Part shown: piece by piece, positions 51,307 to 60,654 of the stretch | How the letters are laid out: each line of letters begins with the position of its first letter | Numbering within the stretch: position 1 is the stretch's first letter | Source of the DNA: Deltaproteobacteria bacterium | Lineage (GTDB): Bacteria; Myxococcota; Kuafuiibacteriia; Kuafuiibacteriales; Kuafuiibacteriaceae | NCBI GenBank assembly: GCA_020632995.1 | Contig: JACKEN010000018.1 | Span: 39,677-103,676, forward strand | Length of the DNA stretch: 64,000 bases | Reading direction: 5' to 3' | Translations under genes and position numbers: made by a program | Notes under the pieces: model-generated | The model's input: the letters and a program-made list of their open reading frames with translations, nothing else | Databases searched by the model: none | Told to the model about the DNA's origin: nothing

Positions 51307-53028
51307 ATGCGCTGGGGCGTCAGCGTCGCCCTGCTGCTCGTGGCGGGGCCGGCCTCGGCCTTCCCCCTTGGTACCCCCTCGATGGCGGTGGGGCCGACCG
51401 GGAGTGATATCAAGGTCGAGACCGCCTTCGAGGGGCTCCCGCCCACCGGCTACCTGCCGGTGCGGGTCTCGATCACCAACCGCGGCACCCGGCCAGCGGA
51501 GCACCGGGTGGAGCTCTCCTGTACCATCACCGGCATCCGCGGCAGCCGCCGCGAGGACGAGCACGCGATCACCGTGCCCGCGCAGGCCTCGTTGACACAG
51601 GACCTCCTCGCCCCGCTCCCGCCCCAGGCTCGCCAGGGGTACGGGGGGTGGGCCAACTGCAACGTGGTGGTCATCGGGCCCGAGGGGCGGCGCTCCTTCA
51701 GCAGCTCGGGCCGGATCCCGGGCGCGATGGACGCGGACCGCCCCACCGTGGGCTTCGCGTATGACCTCCCGGAGCCCGACAAGTGCCTGGCCGGCGCGGT
51801 GCCGAAGGAGGTCCACGTCATCCGGGTCGATCCGAGCCTGATGCCGGGCGAGTGGCGCGGCTTCCTTGGTCTGGACGCGCTCTGGATGCGGCAGTACGAC
51901 CTGCGGTACCTGTCCCCCGAGGCGCGGGTGGCGTTGGTCCAGTGGGTGGCCCAGGGCGGCGCCCTGGTGGTGGTGGGCCAGCTGGAGGACGGGGAAGTGC
52001 AGGCTCCCTTGCCCGGGTTCCCCTTCACCAAGGCCGACTTCGAGCTCCGTCGCTTTGGCCTCGGGCACCTCGAGGTCCTGGGCGCGGACGAGGGCGGGCA
52101 GGACATCACCGACCTCCTGTCGAGCCTGCGGGCCCGGGTGCTGGTGAGCGAGCACCCCCGGCGGGGCGCCGCCCTCCAGCGACACGTGGCGCTGGAGCGC
52201 TGGATGGAGCGGGTGCAGGTGCGCCGGCCCCTGATCGTGGCGTTCCTGGTGGTGTTCTGGCTGCTCATGGGGCCCGTGAACTTCTTCCTGCTCGCCCCCA
52301 AGGCTCGGCGGGTGCGGCTGTTGGTGACCACGCCGGTGCTCGGGGTTGCGGCGAGCCTGGCTCTGGTGATGCTGATCCTCCTCCAGGACGGGGTGGGCGG
52401 GGCGGGGCGCCGAGCGCAGGTCGTCTTGCTCATGCCGCGGCTGAACGCCGCGATGCGCGGGCAGGCCCAGCTGAGCAACACCGGCCTCATCGTGAGCGGC
52501 GCCTTCCCGCTGCCCGCCTCGGTGCACCTCGCCGGCCTGGTCCAGGACGAGGAGGAGCGCCAGGATCTCGAGCGCAGGGGTGACCGGGCGAGCGGGGACT
52601 GGTTCCGCACCCGCACGACCCAGGGGCAGTGGTTGCAGGAATTGGCGCCGGCCCGGGAGCGGGTGGAGCGGGTGGAACCCGCGACCGAGGACGCGCCCCC
52701 GGTGCTCGTGTCCTCGCTCGGCTACCCGCTCGAGGCGTTCTTCTACACCGACCACCTCGGGCGCCTTTGGGGGGGCGAGGGCCTCGCCCCTGGCGCCACC
52801 GCGCGCCTCGCGCCGCTGGAACAGGTCGAGCCATGGTTCGCGACCGCGGTGGAGCGCTACCCCGGGCCGATGCAGGACGCCCTGCGAACGAGGTTGCCCG
52901 CCAAGGGGTGGTTGGTGGGCAAGGTCCTCAAGGGGCCGGCGCCGTGGCCGACCCACCCCGCGGTGGCCTTCGACGACGAGCCGGGGCTGGTGGTGGTGGA
53001 GGTGGTGCCACCGGGGGAGGGGTCATGA
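51307..53028 (+). CDS. Exported/membrane protein of the MoxR operon, unknown function
   Basis: The 573-residue protein has a signal peptide (SVALLLVAGPASAF) and an Ig-like domain (LPVRVSITNRGTRPAEHRVELSCT). A region with VALVQWVAQGGALVVVGQLED resembles a glutamine-amidotransferase-like fold. Two central membrane helices follow (RPLIVAFLVVFWLLMGPVNFFLL and LLVTTPVLGVAASLALVMLILL), then a C-terminal soluble domain. The layout resembles GldG-like or DUF4350-type proteins that sit with ABC transporters. ATGA overlap with the next gene points to translational coupling. Confidence 0.7.
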   Translation: MRWGVSVALLLVAGPASAFPLGTPSMAVGPTGSDIKVETAFEGLPPTGYLPVRVSITNRGTRPAEHRVELSCTITGIRGSRREDEHAITVPAQASLTQDLLAPLPPQARQGYGGWANCNVVVIGPEGRRSFSSSGRIPGAMDADRPTVGFAYDLPEPDKCLAGAVPKEVHVIRVDPSLMPGEWRGFLGLDALWMRQYDLRYLSPEARVALVQWVAQGGALVVVGQLEDGEVQAPLPGFPFTKADFELRRFGLGHLEVLGADEGGQDITDLLSSLRARVLVSEHPRRGAALQRHVALERWMERVQVRRPLIVAFLVVFWLLMGPVNFFLLAPKARRVRLLVTTPVLGVAASLALVMLILLQDGVGGAGRRAQVVLLMPRLNAAMRGQAQLSNTGLIVSGAFPLPASVHLAGLVQDEEERQDLERRGDRASGDWFRTRTTQGQWLQELAPARERVERVEPATEDAPPVLVSSLGYPLEAFFYTDHLGRLWGGEGLAPGATARLAPLEQVEPWFATAVERYPGPMQDALRTRLPAKGWLVGKVLKGPAPWPTHPAVAFDDEPGLVVVEVVPPGEGS

Positions 53029-53984
53029 GCGACGCCGTGATCCAGGTGGAGCGCCTGGTGCGCACCTTCGACGACGTGCAGGCGGTGCGGGGCATCAGCT
53101 TCAGCGTGGAGCGGGGCCGGGTGGTCGGCTTCGTGGGCGCGAACGGGGCAGGGAAGACCACCACGATGCGCATGCTCGTGACGCTCGACCTCCCCACCGC
53201 GGGGCGGATCCGGGTGTGCGGCTTCGACGCGGTGAACCACCCCGGCGAGCTGCGGCACCGGGTGGGCTGGATGCCGGACGGCTTCGGCGCCTATCCCGAC
53301 GTCACAGTGAAGGAGTACCTGGACTTCATGGCCCGCGCCTTCGGCTACTCGGGGGCGGACCGCCGCGCGCGGGTGGACGAAGTGATGGAGTTCACCGACC
53401 TCGCGAAGCTCGCGGACCGCGAGATGAAGGCGCTCTCGAAGGGCATGTCCCAGCGGCTCTGCCTGGGGCGCGCGCTCGTGAACGACCCCGAGGTGATGGT
53501 GCTGGACGAGCCGGCGGCGGGGCTGGATCCGAAGGCCCGCGCGGAGTTCAAGCGCCTGGTGCGCCTGCTGGCGGACGACGGCAAGACCATCTTCATCAGC
53601 TCTCACATCCTGTCGGAGCTGGCCGAGATGTGCGACTCGCTCCTGTTCATCGACGCGGGGCGCATCGTCTACGACGGCCCCGCCGACGGCCTGACTCAAC
53701 CGAGCGCGCTCCAGCGGCTGGTGCGGGTGGAGGCCCTCGAGCCGGCCGAGGCCCTGGCCAGCTGGGCCGAGCTGGCCCCAGGGGTGTCGCTCGCCGACGT
53801 GACCCGGCGCGGTGTCCGCGTCAAGGTCGAGGGGGAGGGGGACGCCGCGGTGGCCGAGGTGCTCGCGCGGCTCATGCAGGAGGGCTTTCACATCATCCGC
53901 TTCGCGCCCGAGGAGGTGCGGCTGGAGGACGCCTTCATCGCGCTCCTCGACAAGGTGAAGGGAGGCCGTCATGACGAGGCGTGA
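53025..53984 (+). CDS. ABC transporter ATP-binding protein (ABC-2/GldA-like)
   Basis: The 319-residue protein has Walker A GANGAGKTTTMRML, the signature LSKGMSQRLCLGRAL, Walker B VMVLDEPAAGLDP and the switch ISSHIL. The C-terminal ~80-residue extension is typical of ABC-2 exporters such as NatA or GldA. It should pair with the permease encoded next (14-bp overlap). ATG 53025 overlaps the previous stop. The exported substrate is unknown. Confidence 0.95.
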   Translation: MSDAVIQVERLVRTFDDVQAVRGISFSVERGRVVGFVGANGAGKTTTMRMLVTLDLPTAGRIRVCGFDAVNHPGELRHRVGWMPDGFGAYPDVTVKEYLDFMARAFGYSGADRRARVDEVMEFTDLAKLADREMKALSKGMSQRLCLGRALVNDPEVMVLDEPAAGLDPKARAEFKRLVRLLADDGKTIFISSHILSELAEMCDSLLFIDAGRIVYDGPADGLTQPSALQRLVRVEALEPAEALASWAELAPGVSLADVTRRGVRVKVEGEGDAAVAEVLARLMQEGFHIIRFAPEEVRLEDAFIALLDKVKGGRHDEA

Positions 53985-55362
53985 GCTGTCCGACTGGCTG
54001 AGCCCGGTGCTGGTGAAAGAGATGCGCCAGGGCCTGAAGAGCCGCATGTTCACCGCGGCCTTCCTCATCGTGCAGGCCATCATGCTCTGCGTGTTCCTCG
54101 TTGTGCTGAGCCAGGACACCGGGCAGGAGATGCGCGAGTCCAGCACGGTGATGTTCTGGGGCTTCACGGTGGTGATGTTGGCGGTGGTGATGCCGGCGAT
54201 GGCGCTCAACAGCCTGGCGACGGAGCTCAAGGACAAGACCTTCGATCTCGTCCTCCTCACTCGCCTGACCCCGTGGCGCATCGTCAGTGGGAAGTGGGCC
54301 TCGGTGGTGGGGCAGATCCTGCTCGTGGCCACCGGGCTGCTCCCGTACCTCGTGCTCCGCTACTACCTGGGGGGCGTGAACCTGCTGGTGGAGCTGGTGC
54401 TCCTCCCGCTCCTCGTGCTGGTGGCGGCGGCGCTCACCGCGCTCATCGTCTACGCCTCCACCTACCAGAGCGCGCTCGCCCGCCTGGGGGTGCTCGCGGT
54501 GCAGGGGATGGTCTTCATCGCCGCGGTGGGCACGGTGAGCACCATCGCTCGCGGAGGGCTCCCGGGCGCTGGCGGCAGCGGGCTCGCGGGGCTCGAGGTG
54601 CTGGTCTTCCTCGCCGGCGTGGTGGCGTGCGTCGTGCTCATCCTGCGCGCCGCCGCCACCCGAATCGCGCCCCCGGCCGAGAACCACGCCGCGGTGAAGC
54701 GGGGCCTGGCCGCGCTGCTCTTCCTCCTCGGCCTCGTCCCGATGCAATCCGACCTGCGGGAGGTCTACGTGGTGGCGCTCGGGGTGGTGGTGGGCCTGGT
54801 GGGGCTGGACGCGTGCAGCGAGCCGATCTCGGCCTCGCCCAGCGCCTACCTGCCCTACGCGCGCTGGCCGGCGCCCGGCCTGAAGGCCCTGCTCTATCCC
54901 GGCTGGCCGGGTGGGCTGGCGTTCCTCGCGGTGCTCGCCGCGCTGGTGGCGGTGCGCGCGGTGGTCCTGGACGGGGTGAGCGCCTCGGACGCCGCCATGG
55001 CCTACCTGGCCGCGGTGGCGGCGGTCGTGGTCCCATTGGGGCTGTCGCGGCTCGACGCCTCGGGGCGACGCTCGGTGATAGGGTGGTCAGTCGGCTTTCA
55101 CGCCGTGACCCTGCCGGTGGCCATGGTCGCAGGTCGGGTTGCGGAGGGGCTTGGGGGCGATGACGAGACCGCCGCGGCCATCGTGGCCCCGCTCGCCGGG
55201 GTGGTCCTGAGCGTGGGCCAGGAGCTGAGCGGTCACGAGACCACGGTGCTGGTGGGGATGCTCGCCTGGCTGGCGTTCGGCGCGCTGCTCCTGTGGGGCC
55301 GGGGCGCGGCGGAGGTCACGGTGGTGAGCCGCACCGCGGCCCGCGCCCGGGCGGAGGGCTGA
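53971..55362 (+). CDS. ABC-2 type permease
   Basis: The 463-residue protein has about 11 or 12 membrane helices, starting after the amphipathic KEMRQGLKSRMFTAAFLIVQAIMLCVFLVVLS typical of ABC-2 permeases. Next come SLATELKDKTFDLVLLTRLTPWRIVSGKWASVVGQ, the cytosolic coupling segment of GldF/NosY-type permeases, and a second set of helices after residue ~250. It forms the channel for the ATPase encoded upstream. The stop TGA shares an A with the next ATG. Confidence 0.9.
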   Translation: MTRRELSDWLSPVLVKEMRQGLKSRMFTAAFLIVQAIMLCVFLVVLSQDTGQEMRESSTVMFWGFTVVMLAVVMPAMALNSLATELKDKTFDLVLLTRLTPWRIVSGKWASVVGQILLVATGLLPYLVLRYYLGGVNLLVELVLLPLLVLVAAALTALIVYASTYQSALARLGVLAVQGMVFIAAVGTVSTIARGGLPGAGGSGLAGLEVLVFLAGVVACVVLILRAAATRIAPPAENHAAVKRGLAALLFLLGLVPMQSDLREVYVVALGVVVGLVGLDACSEPISASPSAYLPYARWPAPGLKALLYPGWPGGLAFLAVLAALVAVRAVVLDGVSASDAAMAYLAAVAAVVVPLGLSRLDASGRRSVIGWSVGFHAVTLPVAMVAGRVAEGLGGDDETAAAIVAPLAGVVLSVGQELSGHETTVLVGMLAWLAFGALLLWGRGAAEVTVVSRTAARARAEG

Positions 55363-56252
55363 TGTCTGCCGCCCGCGCTCGCGGGGCGTGGCCCGCGCCG
55401 GAGGCCCTGGTGCGCGCCCAGCGCGAGGCTCGGGCACGGGCGGAGCGGGTCCGCCTGGTGGTCCACCAGGCCCGGGGCCGCACCGGCGCCTCGCTCGGGC
55501 GTGGCGCCGGCGACTCGGTGGAGTACGAGGACCACCGGTCCTTCGTCCCCGGTGACGACCCGCGGCACGTGGACTGGAACGCCTATGCGCGCTCCGGGCA
55601 GTGGGTGGCCAAGGTGTTCCGGGCCGAGGTGACCCCGGCGGTGGACCTCGCCTTCGACGCCTCGGCCTCGATGGCGGCGTGGCCGGGCAAGGCAGCCTGC
55701 GCGTTGGGCCTGTTCTATCTCGCCCTCGAGGGCGCGCGCCGCGTCGCGGCCTCCGTCCGCGTGCACGTGTTGGTGGGGCCCGCCCTGGAGACTCCGCCCC
55801 TCGACGCGGTGGACGCGGGGCGCTGGCTCCCCGCGACCCCGGGCGACGACGCGCCGCCGGAGCTGGGGCGGGTGCCGTGGCGGCCGGGGTCCCTGCGGAT
55901 CTGGGTGAGCGATCTCCTCTTCGTCGGCGCCCCGAGCGGGCACCTCGCCCCCCTCGGCCGGGCGGCCGGGCGGGCCGCGGTGCTCGTGCCGCACGCGGTG
56001 GAGGAGTCCGCGCCCGAGTGGCAAGGCAACTTGACGTTGGTGGACCCGGAGTCCGGCGCCCAGCGGATCCAGCGGGTGTCGCCCCGTCTCCTCGAGCGCT
56101 ACCACGAGGCCTATCAGCAGCACTTCGCGGCGCTGCGGGACGCCGGGCGGCGCCTCGGGATCCCGGTGGCGCGGGTGGCGGCGGAGGGCGACCTCCTGGC
56201 CGCGCTCCGGACCGAGGCCTTGCCGGCGGGGGTGTTCGAGCCGTGCCGGTGA
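55362..56252 (+). CDS. DUF58 domain protein
   Basis: The 296-residue protein carries the DUF58 signature DHRSFVPGDDPRHVDWNAYARSGQWVAKVF near residue 60. A VWA-like region follows, with VDLAFDASASMAAW, which keeps a MIDAS-like DxSxS. DUF58 genes almost always follow moxR; they are thought to be substrates or partners of the MoxR chaperone. The gene starts at ATG 55362 directly on the permease stop and overlaps the next gene by GTGA. Confidence 0.93.
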   Translation: MSAARARGAWPAPEALVRAQREARARAERVRLVVHQARGRTGASLGRGAGDSVEYEDHRSFVPGDDPRHVDWNAYARSGQWVAKVFRAEVTPAVDLAFDASASMAAWPGKAACALGLFYLALEGARRVAASVRVHVLVGPALETPPLDAVDAGRWLPATPGDDAPPELGRVPWRPGSLRIWVSDLLFVGAPSGHLAPLGRAAGRAAVLVPHAVEESAPEWQGNLTLVDPESGAQRIQRVSPRLLERYHEAYQQHFAALRDAGRRLGIPVARVAAEGDLLAALRTEALPAGVFEPCR

Positions 56253-57964
56253 CGTTCGCCGAGCCGCTGGGGTTGTTCGCCCTGCTGGGCGTGCCGGCGG
56301 TGATCCTGATCCATCTGTTGCGCCAGCACCCGCCGCAGGCGCTGGCCACCACCCTCTTCCTCCTGCAGGCGGTGGCCCCCGAGGACATGCGGGGCCGCCG
56401 GGTGGAGTGGCCGCGGCGCTCGCTCCTGCTGCTCCTGCAGCTGTTGGTGGTGCTCGCCCTCGCCTGGGTGCTCGCCCAGCCGCGGTGGGCCCAGGGGGCG
56501 CGCCGGCTCCCGGTGGTCGTGGTGGTGGACGAGTCGGCCTCGATGTCCGCGTTCCAGGAGGCGGCGCAGGCGGAGTTGACCGCGCTGCTGGAGTCGCTCG
56601 CCCAGGGGGTGACGCTGGATGTCACGCTCTTGTCCTCGCACCCCTCGCGGGAGGCGCTTGGGCGGGGCGAGGGCCCGCGCGCGGCCGCGGGCATCAGCGC
56701 TGCGCGCCCGGACCTGGGAGCGCACGACGCCGGCCCCGCCCTCGAGGTCGCGCGCCAGCGGGCGGGGCAGGACGGGGTGGTGGTCTACCTCACCGATCAT
56801 CCCGACCCGCGCCCCGGGGCGCTGGTGCTGTCGGTGGGGCGGCCGACCGAGAACGTGGGCTTCACCGGCCTCGCCTTCGAGGGTGAGGGCTGGGCCGCCA
56901 CCCTCCAGAACCACGGGGCGCAAGACGCCCTGCGGCGCTGGCGCCTGGAGGCAGGTGGCGCCCAGATCGACGCGGGGGAGGTGAAAGTGGCCCCGGGTGA
57001 GGTCCGGGTGCTCCGCGGCGCCTTCCCGCCCGGGGCGGAGCGGGCGCGCCTCGTCCTGGACGCGGACGCGTTCACCCTGGACGACACCCTCGACATGGTG
57101 CGGCCGCGGCCCAAGACCCTGCGGGTGGCGGTGAGCCGGGACGCGGCGGGGCTCTCGTGGCTCACGCGCCTGCTCGCGCGCGCACCCCACGTGGTCGTGG
57201 TGGGCGAGGGCGAGGCGGCCGACCTGATGGTGGACGCGGGGAAGGATGGGGTGGGCGCCGAGGCACTGGGGCAACCGTGGTTGCGCTTCGCCCTCGACCC
57301 CCGGCTCGAGGCCCGGCAGCCCGCGGTGGGGGTGACGGTGGAGCAGGACGCGTTGACGGAGGACCTGCCCTGGTCGGGGCTGGTGTTCCGCCGCCCACCG
57401 CGCCTCGAGAAGCTCCCGCCGGGGGCGCGGACCCTGGTGTGGAAGGGCGACGTGCCCCTGGTGGTGGCGGGGCCCGGGCAGGACCTGCTGGTGCGCATCG
57501 ACCCTCGTGGGAGCAACGCCGCTCGCTCGGTCGCGGTGCTCCTGATGCTGGTCCGCTACCTCGACCAGGTGCGGGCCCGGGTGCCGAGGGAGGAGGCCTA
57601 CAACGCCGAGCTCCGCGAGCCCCTGACGGTGGCCGCGGTGGAGGGGGCGGGGGACGTGGAGGTCCGCGGCGAGGGCGGCGTCGCCCGCTACTCGCAGGAC
57701 AGGTTGCAGCTGCTGGCCGCTCCGGCGCGGCCCGGCGCCTTCGAGGTCTGGCAGGGCGAGGCGCGGCTCATGGTGGGGGCGGCCCGCTTCGCGGACGTGC
57801 GGGAGGCGGCGCTGGTGGGCGCGGGCCCCGCGCGGCCCGCGCCGCAGGTGGTGGCCGCGGTGCGTGAGGTCGGCCAGGCCGACGACCCGCTCCGGGGGGC
57901 GTGGATGCTCGCCGCCCTGGGCCTGATGCTGGGCACTTTCTGGCTCAGCCGAGGGGAGGCCTGA
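56249..57964 (+). CDS. BatA-like membrane protein with VWA domain
   Basis: The ~571-residue protein starts with the aerotolerance-regulator BatA N-terminal domain (TFAEPLGLFALLGVPAVILIHLLRQHPPQ, then SLLLLLQLLVVLALAWVLAQP). A VWA domain with MIDAS DESASMSAF follows. The long middle (residues ~250-500) is beta-rich, with a last membrane helix AWMLAALGLMLGTFWLS. It probably assembles with DUF58 and MoxR at the membrane. I chose GTG 56249, which overlaps the DUF58 stop and gives MTFAEPLG; GTG 56243 would add two residues. Confidence 0.9.
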   Translation: MTFAEPLGLFALLGVPAVILIHLLRQHPPQALATTLFLLQAVAPEDMRGRRVEWPRRSLLLLLQLLVVLALAWVLAQPRWAQGARRLPVVVVVDESASMSAFQEAAQAELTALLESLAQGVTLDVTLLSSHPSREALGRGEGPRAAAGISAARPDLGAHDAGPALEVARQRAGQDGVVVYLTDHPDPRPGALVLSVGRPTENVGFTGLAFEGEGWAATLQNHGAQDALRRWRLEAGGAQIDAGEVKVAPGEVRVLRGAFPPGAERARLVLDADAFTLDDTLDMVRPRPKTLRVAVSRDAAGLSWLTRLLARAPHVVVVGEGEAADLMVDAGKDGVGAEALGQPWLRFALDPRLEARQPAVGVTVEQDALTEDLPWSGLVFRRPPRLEKLPPGARTLVWKGDVPLVVAGPGQDLLVRIDPRGSNAARSVAVLLMLVRYLDQVRARVPREEAYNAELREPLTVAAVEGAGDVEVRGEGGVARYSQDRLQLLAAPARPGAFEVWQGEARLMVGAARFADVREAALVGAGPARPAPQVVAAVREVGQADDPLRGAWMLAALGLMLGTFWLSRGEA

Positions 57965-57965
57965 G

Positions 57966-60644
57966 GTGCGGTTGGCGGCGCCGGAGTGGCTCCTGCTGGG
58001 GCTCGCGCTGGTGGTGGCGGCGCGCCTGTACCCGCGCCTCGGGCTCGCGCGGGTGCTGCGGGCGGCGGCGGTGGGCCTCGTGGTGTTGGCCCTGGCCGGC
58101 CCCGAGGTCGAGAGCCGGAGCGCGGGCCTCGACCTGTGGGTGCTCCTCGATCGCTCGGACTCCGCGTCGGCCGCGGTGGCGGAGGGCCTCCCGGAGTGGG
58201 CGCGCCTGCTGGACGGCACCCGGGGGCGCGGGGACCGGGTGCGCTGGATGTCCTTCGGCGGTGCGCCCCAGGTGCAGCAGGATCCCTTGCAGGAGCGCTT
58301 CGAGGGCGGCGCCGACGCCTCGCGCCTCGGCCTGGCCCTGCGCGCGGTGGCCGCGAGCGCGGATCCGCGCCGGGCGAGCCGGGTGCTGGTGCTGAGTGAC
58401 GGCTACGCCACCGACGACGTGGCGGGGGCGGCGGCCGCGCTGACCGAGGCCGAGGTGGCGGTGGACCTGCGGTGGGTGCTCCCGCCCGACGTGCCCGACG
58501 TCAGCGTGCGGCGGGTGGTGGCCCCCGACCGGGTGGCGGAGGGTGAGGCGCTCCTCGTGGAGGCGGAGGTGGTGGGCACCCACGCCGGCCCGGTGCCCTA
58601 CGTGCTCGAGCGGGACGGGCAGGTCATCCACGAGGGCACGGTGACCCTGGTGGAGGGCGTGGGGCAGGTCCGCTTGCAGGACCGTCCCGGGACCCTGGGC
58701 GCCCACCGCTACGTGCTCCGCCTGCGCCCGAAGCAGGACGGGGTCCCGGGGAACGACGCCCAGGAGCGCTGGGTGGAGGTCGAGGGCGGGCCACGCCTGG
58801 TCCTCGTCACCAGCTACCCCGAGGGTCCGCTGCAGGCGGCCTTGCGAAAGGGCGGCTTCACGGTGGAGGTCCTGCGCCCCGAGGAGGCCGGAGTGGGGCG
58901 GCTCTCGGGCGCCTCGGCGGTGATCCTGGAGGACGTCCCCGCCCACCGGGTCTCGCGCGAGCTCCTCGCGGCCCTGCCGTTCTACGTCGAGGAGCAGGGG
59001 GGTGGCCTGTGGATGGTCGGAGGCAAGTTCTCCTTCGGCTCCGGCGGCTACTTCGAGTCGCCGATCGATCCGCTCCTGCCGGTGTCGATGGAGCTGCGGC
59101 AGGAGCACCGGAAGCTGGCGGTGGCCCTGGCGGTGGTGCTCGACCGCTCGGGGAGCATGGGGGCGATGGCCGAGGGCCCGGGCGGCGTGCACACCAAGAT
59201 GTCCCTCGCCGCCGACGGCGCGGCTCGGGCGGTGGAGCTGCTCGGCCCGCAAGATCAGGTCGCGGTGCTCGCGGTCGACAGTGAACCCCACGTCATCGTG
59301 CCGCGGGTGGCGGTGTCCTCGGCCCGCGCCGACATCATCGCGACGGTGCGGCGCATCGACAGCCAGGGCGGCGGCATCTACGTCTACGAGGGCCTGAAGG
59401 GGGCCTGGGACGAGCTGAAGGCGGCCGAGGTGGGCCAGCGCCACGTGATCCTGTTCAGCGACGCCGCCGACTCCGAGGAGCCGGGGGACTACAAGGCGCT
59501 CCTTCGGACGATGCGCGCGGCCGGGGCCACGGTCAGCGTGATCGGCCTCGGCCGCCCCTCGGACGTGGACGCGCAGCTCCTGCAGGACATCGCGGACCGC
59601 GGCGGCGGCCGCATCTTCTTCACCGAGCAGGCGAGCGAGGTCCCCGCGCTCTTCGCTCAAGAGACGGTGACGGTCGCGCGCTCCGCCTTCCTCACCGACC
59701 CCGCGAGCGTGGCCGAGGGCGCGGGCTGGGTCGAGATCGCGCCCCGCCCGCTCGAGTGGCTGAAGGTGGTGGACGGCTACAACCTCTCCTACGCCCGCCC
59801 CGAGGCGGCGGTCGCCGCCCGCACCCAGGACGAGACCGCGGCGCCCCTGGTGGCGTTCTGGCGCCGCGGCCGGGGTCGGGTGGCCGCGGTGTGCTTCCCC
59901 CTCGCGGGCGAGCACTCCACCGAGGCCCGCGCCTGGCCGGCCTACGGCGACTTCGTCCAAAGTATGGCCCGCTGGGTCGCCCGCGACGATGCGCCGGCCG
60001 GGGTGGGCCTGGTGACCCGCCGGGTAGGGAGCTCACTGCAAGTCGAGTTGCTCCACGACGCCCGCTGGGAGGGCCCGCTCGGCCGCCACCCGCCCCGGGT
60101 CGCGGTGACCAGGGGTGCGGGCGCCGCGGTCGAGGAGCCCACCTGGGAGCGCGTCGGCCCCGGGCGCTGGATGACCCGGGTGGAGCTGCCGCGGGAGGGC
60201 TACCTGCGCGGCGCGGTGCAGGTCGGCGAGGCCGCCCTCAGCCTTGGTCCGCTCTCCGCCGGCGCCGGCCTCGAGTGGCAGCGGCCCCCCGAGGCCCTCG
60301 CTGCCCTTCGCGCCTTGAGTGCCGCCACCGGCGGGGTCGAGCGGGTGCAGCTCGGCGACGTGTGGCGGGCCCCCCGGCCCGAGCGCATGGTCTCGTGGGC
60401 GTGGCTGTGCCTGGGCGTGGGGTTGGTGGCGTTCCTGGTGGACGCTCTCTTGACCCGCACCGGGCACCGGGCGCCCGAGCTGGCCTGGCCCCGGTGGCCT
60501 GGACGGAGTCGGGTGGTGCGTGGGCCTCGGGTGGGTCGGCCTGCCGATGCGTCGGCGGAGCCCGAGTCGGTGCAAGTTTCGTTGCCGGGGGAGGATCCGG
60601 AGTCGGCGGCGCGGCGGCGGCGGCTCACTCGGGCGAAGCGCTGA
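57966..60644 (+). CDS. Large membrane protein with two VWA domains (GATase-like core)
   Basis: The 892-residue protein has two N-terminal membrane helices. VWA-like domain one carries LLDRSDSAS (MIDAS form DxSxS). A linker with an amidotransferase-like segment (VILEDVPAHRVSRELL, GGGLWMVGGKFSFGSGGY) leads to VWA domain two with VVLDRSGSMGAM at residue ~390. Beta-rich domains follow, then a membrane helix WAWLCLGVGLVAFLVDALLTR and a basic cytosolic tail. This is the YfbK/BatB-like end of the operon. It starts at GTG 57966, 1 bp after the previous stop. A repeat array follows the stop. Confidence 0.9.
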   Translation: MRLAAPEWLLLGLALVVAARLYPRLGLARVLRAAAVGLVVLALAGPEVESRSAGLDLWVLLDRSDSASAAVAEGLPEWARLLDGTRGRGDRVRWMSFGGAPQVQQDPLQERFEGGADASRLGLALRAVAASADPRRASRVLVLSDGYATDDVAGAAAALTEAEVAVDLRWVLPPDVPDVSVRRVVAPDRVAEGEALLVEAEVVGTHAGPVPYVLERDGQVIHEGTVTLVEGVGQVRLQDRPGTLGAHRYVLRLRPKQDGVPGNDAQERWVEVEGGPRLVLVTSYPEGPLQAALRKGGFTVEVLRPEEAGVGRLSGASAVILEDVPAHRVSRELLAALPFYVEEQGGGLWMVGGKFSFGSGGYFESPIDPLLPVSMELRQEHRKLAVALAVVLDRSGSMGAMAEGPGGVHTKMSLAADGAARAVELLGPQDQVAVLAVDSEPHVIVPRVAVSSARADIIATVRRIDSQGGGIYVYEGLKGAWDELKAAEVGQRHVILFSDAADSEEPGDYKALLRTMRAAGATVSVIGLGRPSDVDAQLLQDIADRGGGRIFFTEQASEVPALFAQETVTVARSAFLTDPASVAEGAGWVEIAPRPLEWLKVVDGYNLSYARPEAAVAARTQDETAAPLVAFWRRGRGRVAAVCFPLAGEHSTEARAWPAYGDFVQSMARWVARDDAPAGVGLVTRRVGSSLQVELLHDARWEGPLGRHPPRVAVTRGAGAAVEEPTWERVGPGRWMTRVELPREGYLRGAVQVGEAALSLGPLSAGAGLEWQRPPEALAALRALSAATGGVERVQLGDVWRAPRPERMVSWAWLCLGVGLVAFLVDALLTRTGHRAPELAWPRWPGRSRVVRGPRVGRPADASAEPESVQVSLPGEDPESAARRRRLTRAKR

Positions 60645-60654
60645 GGGGGTGGTT

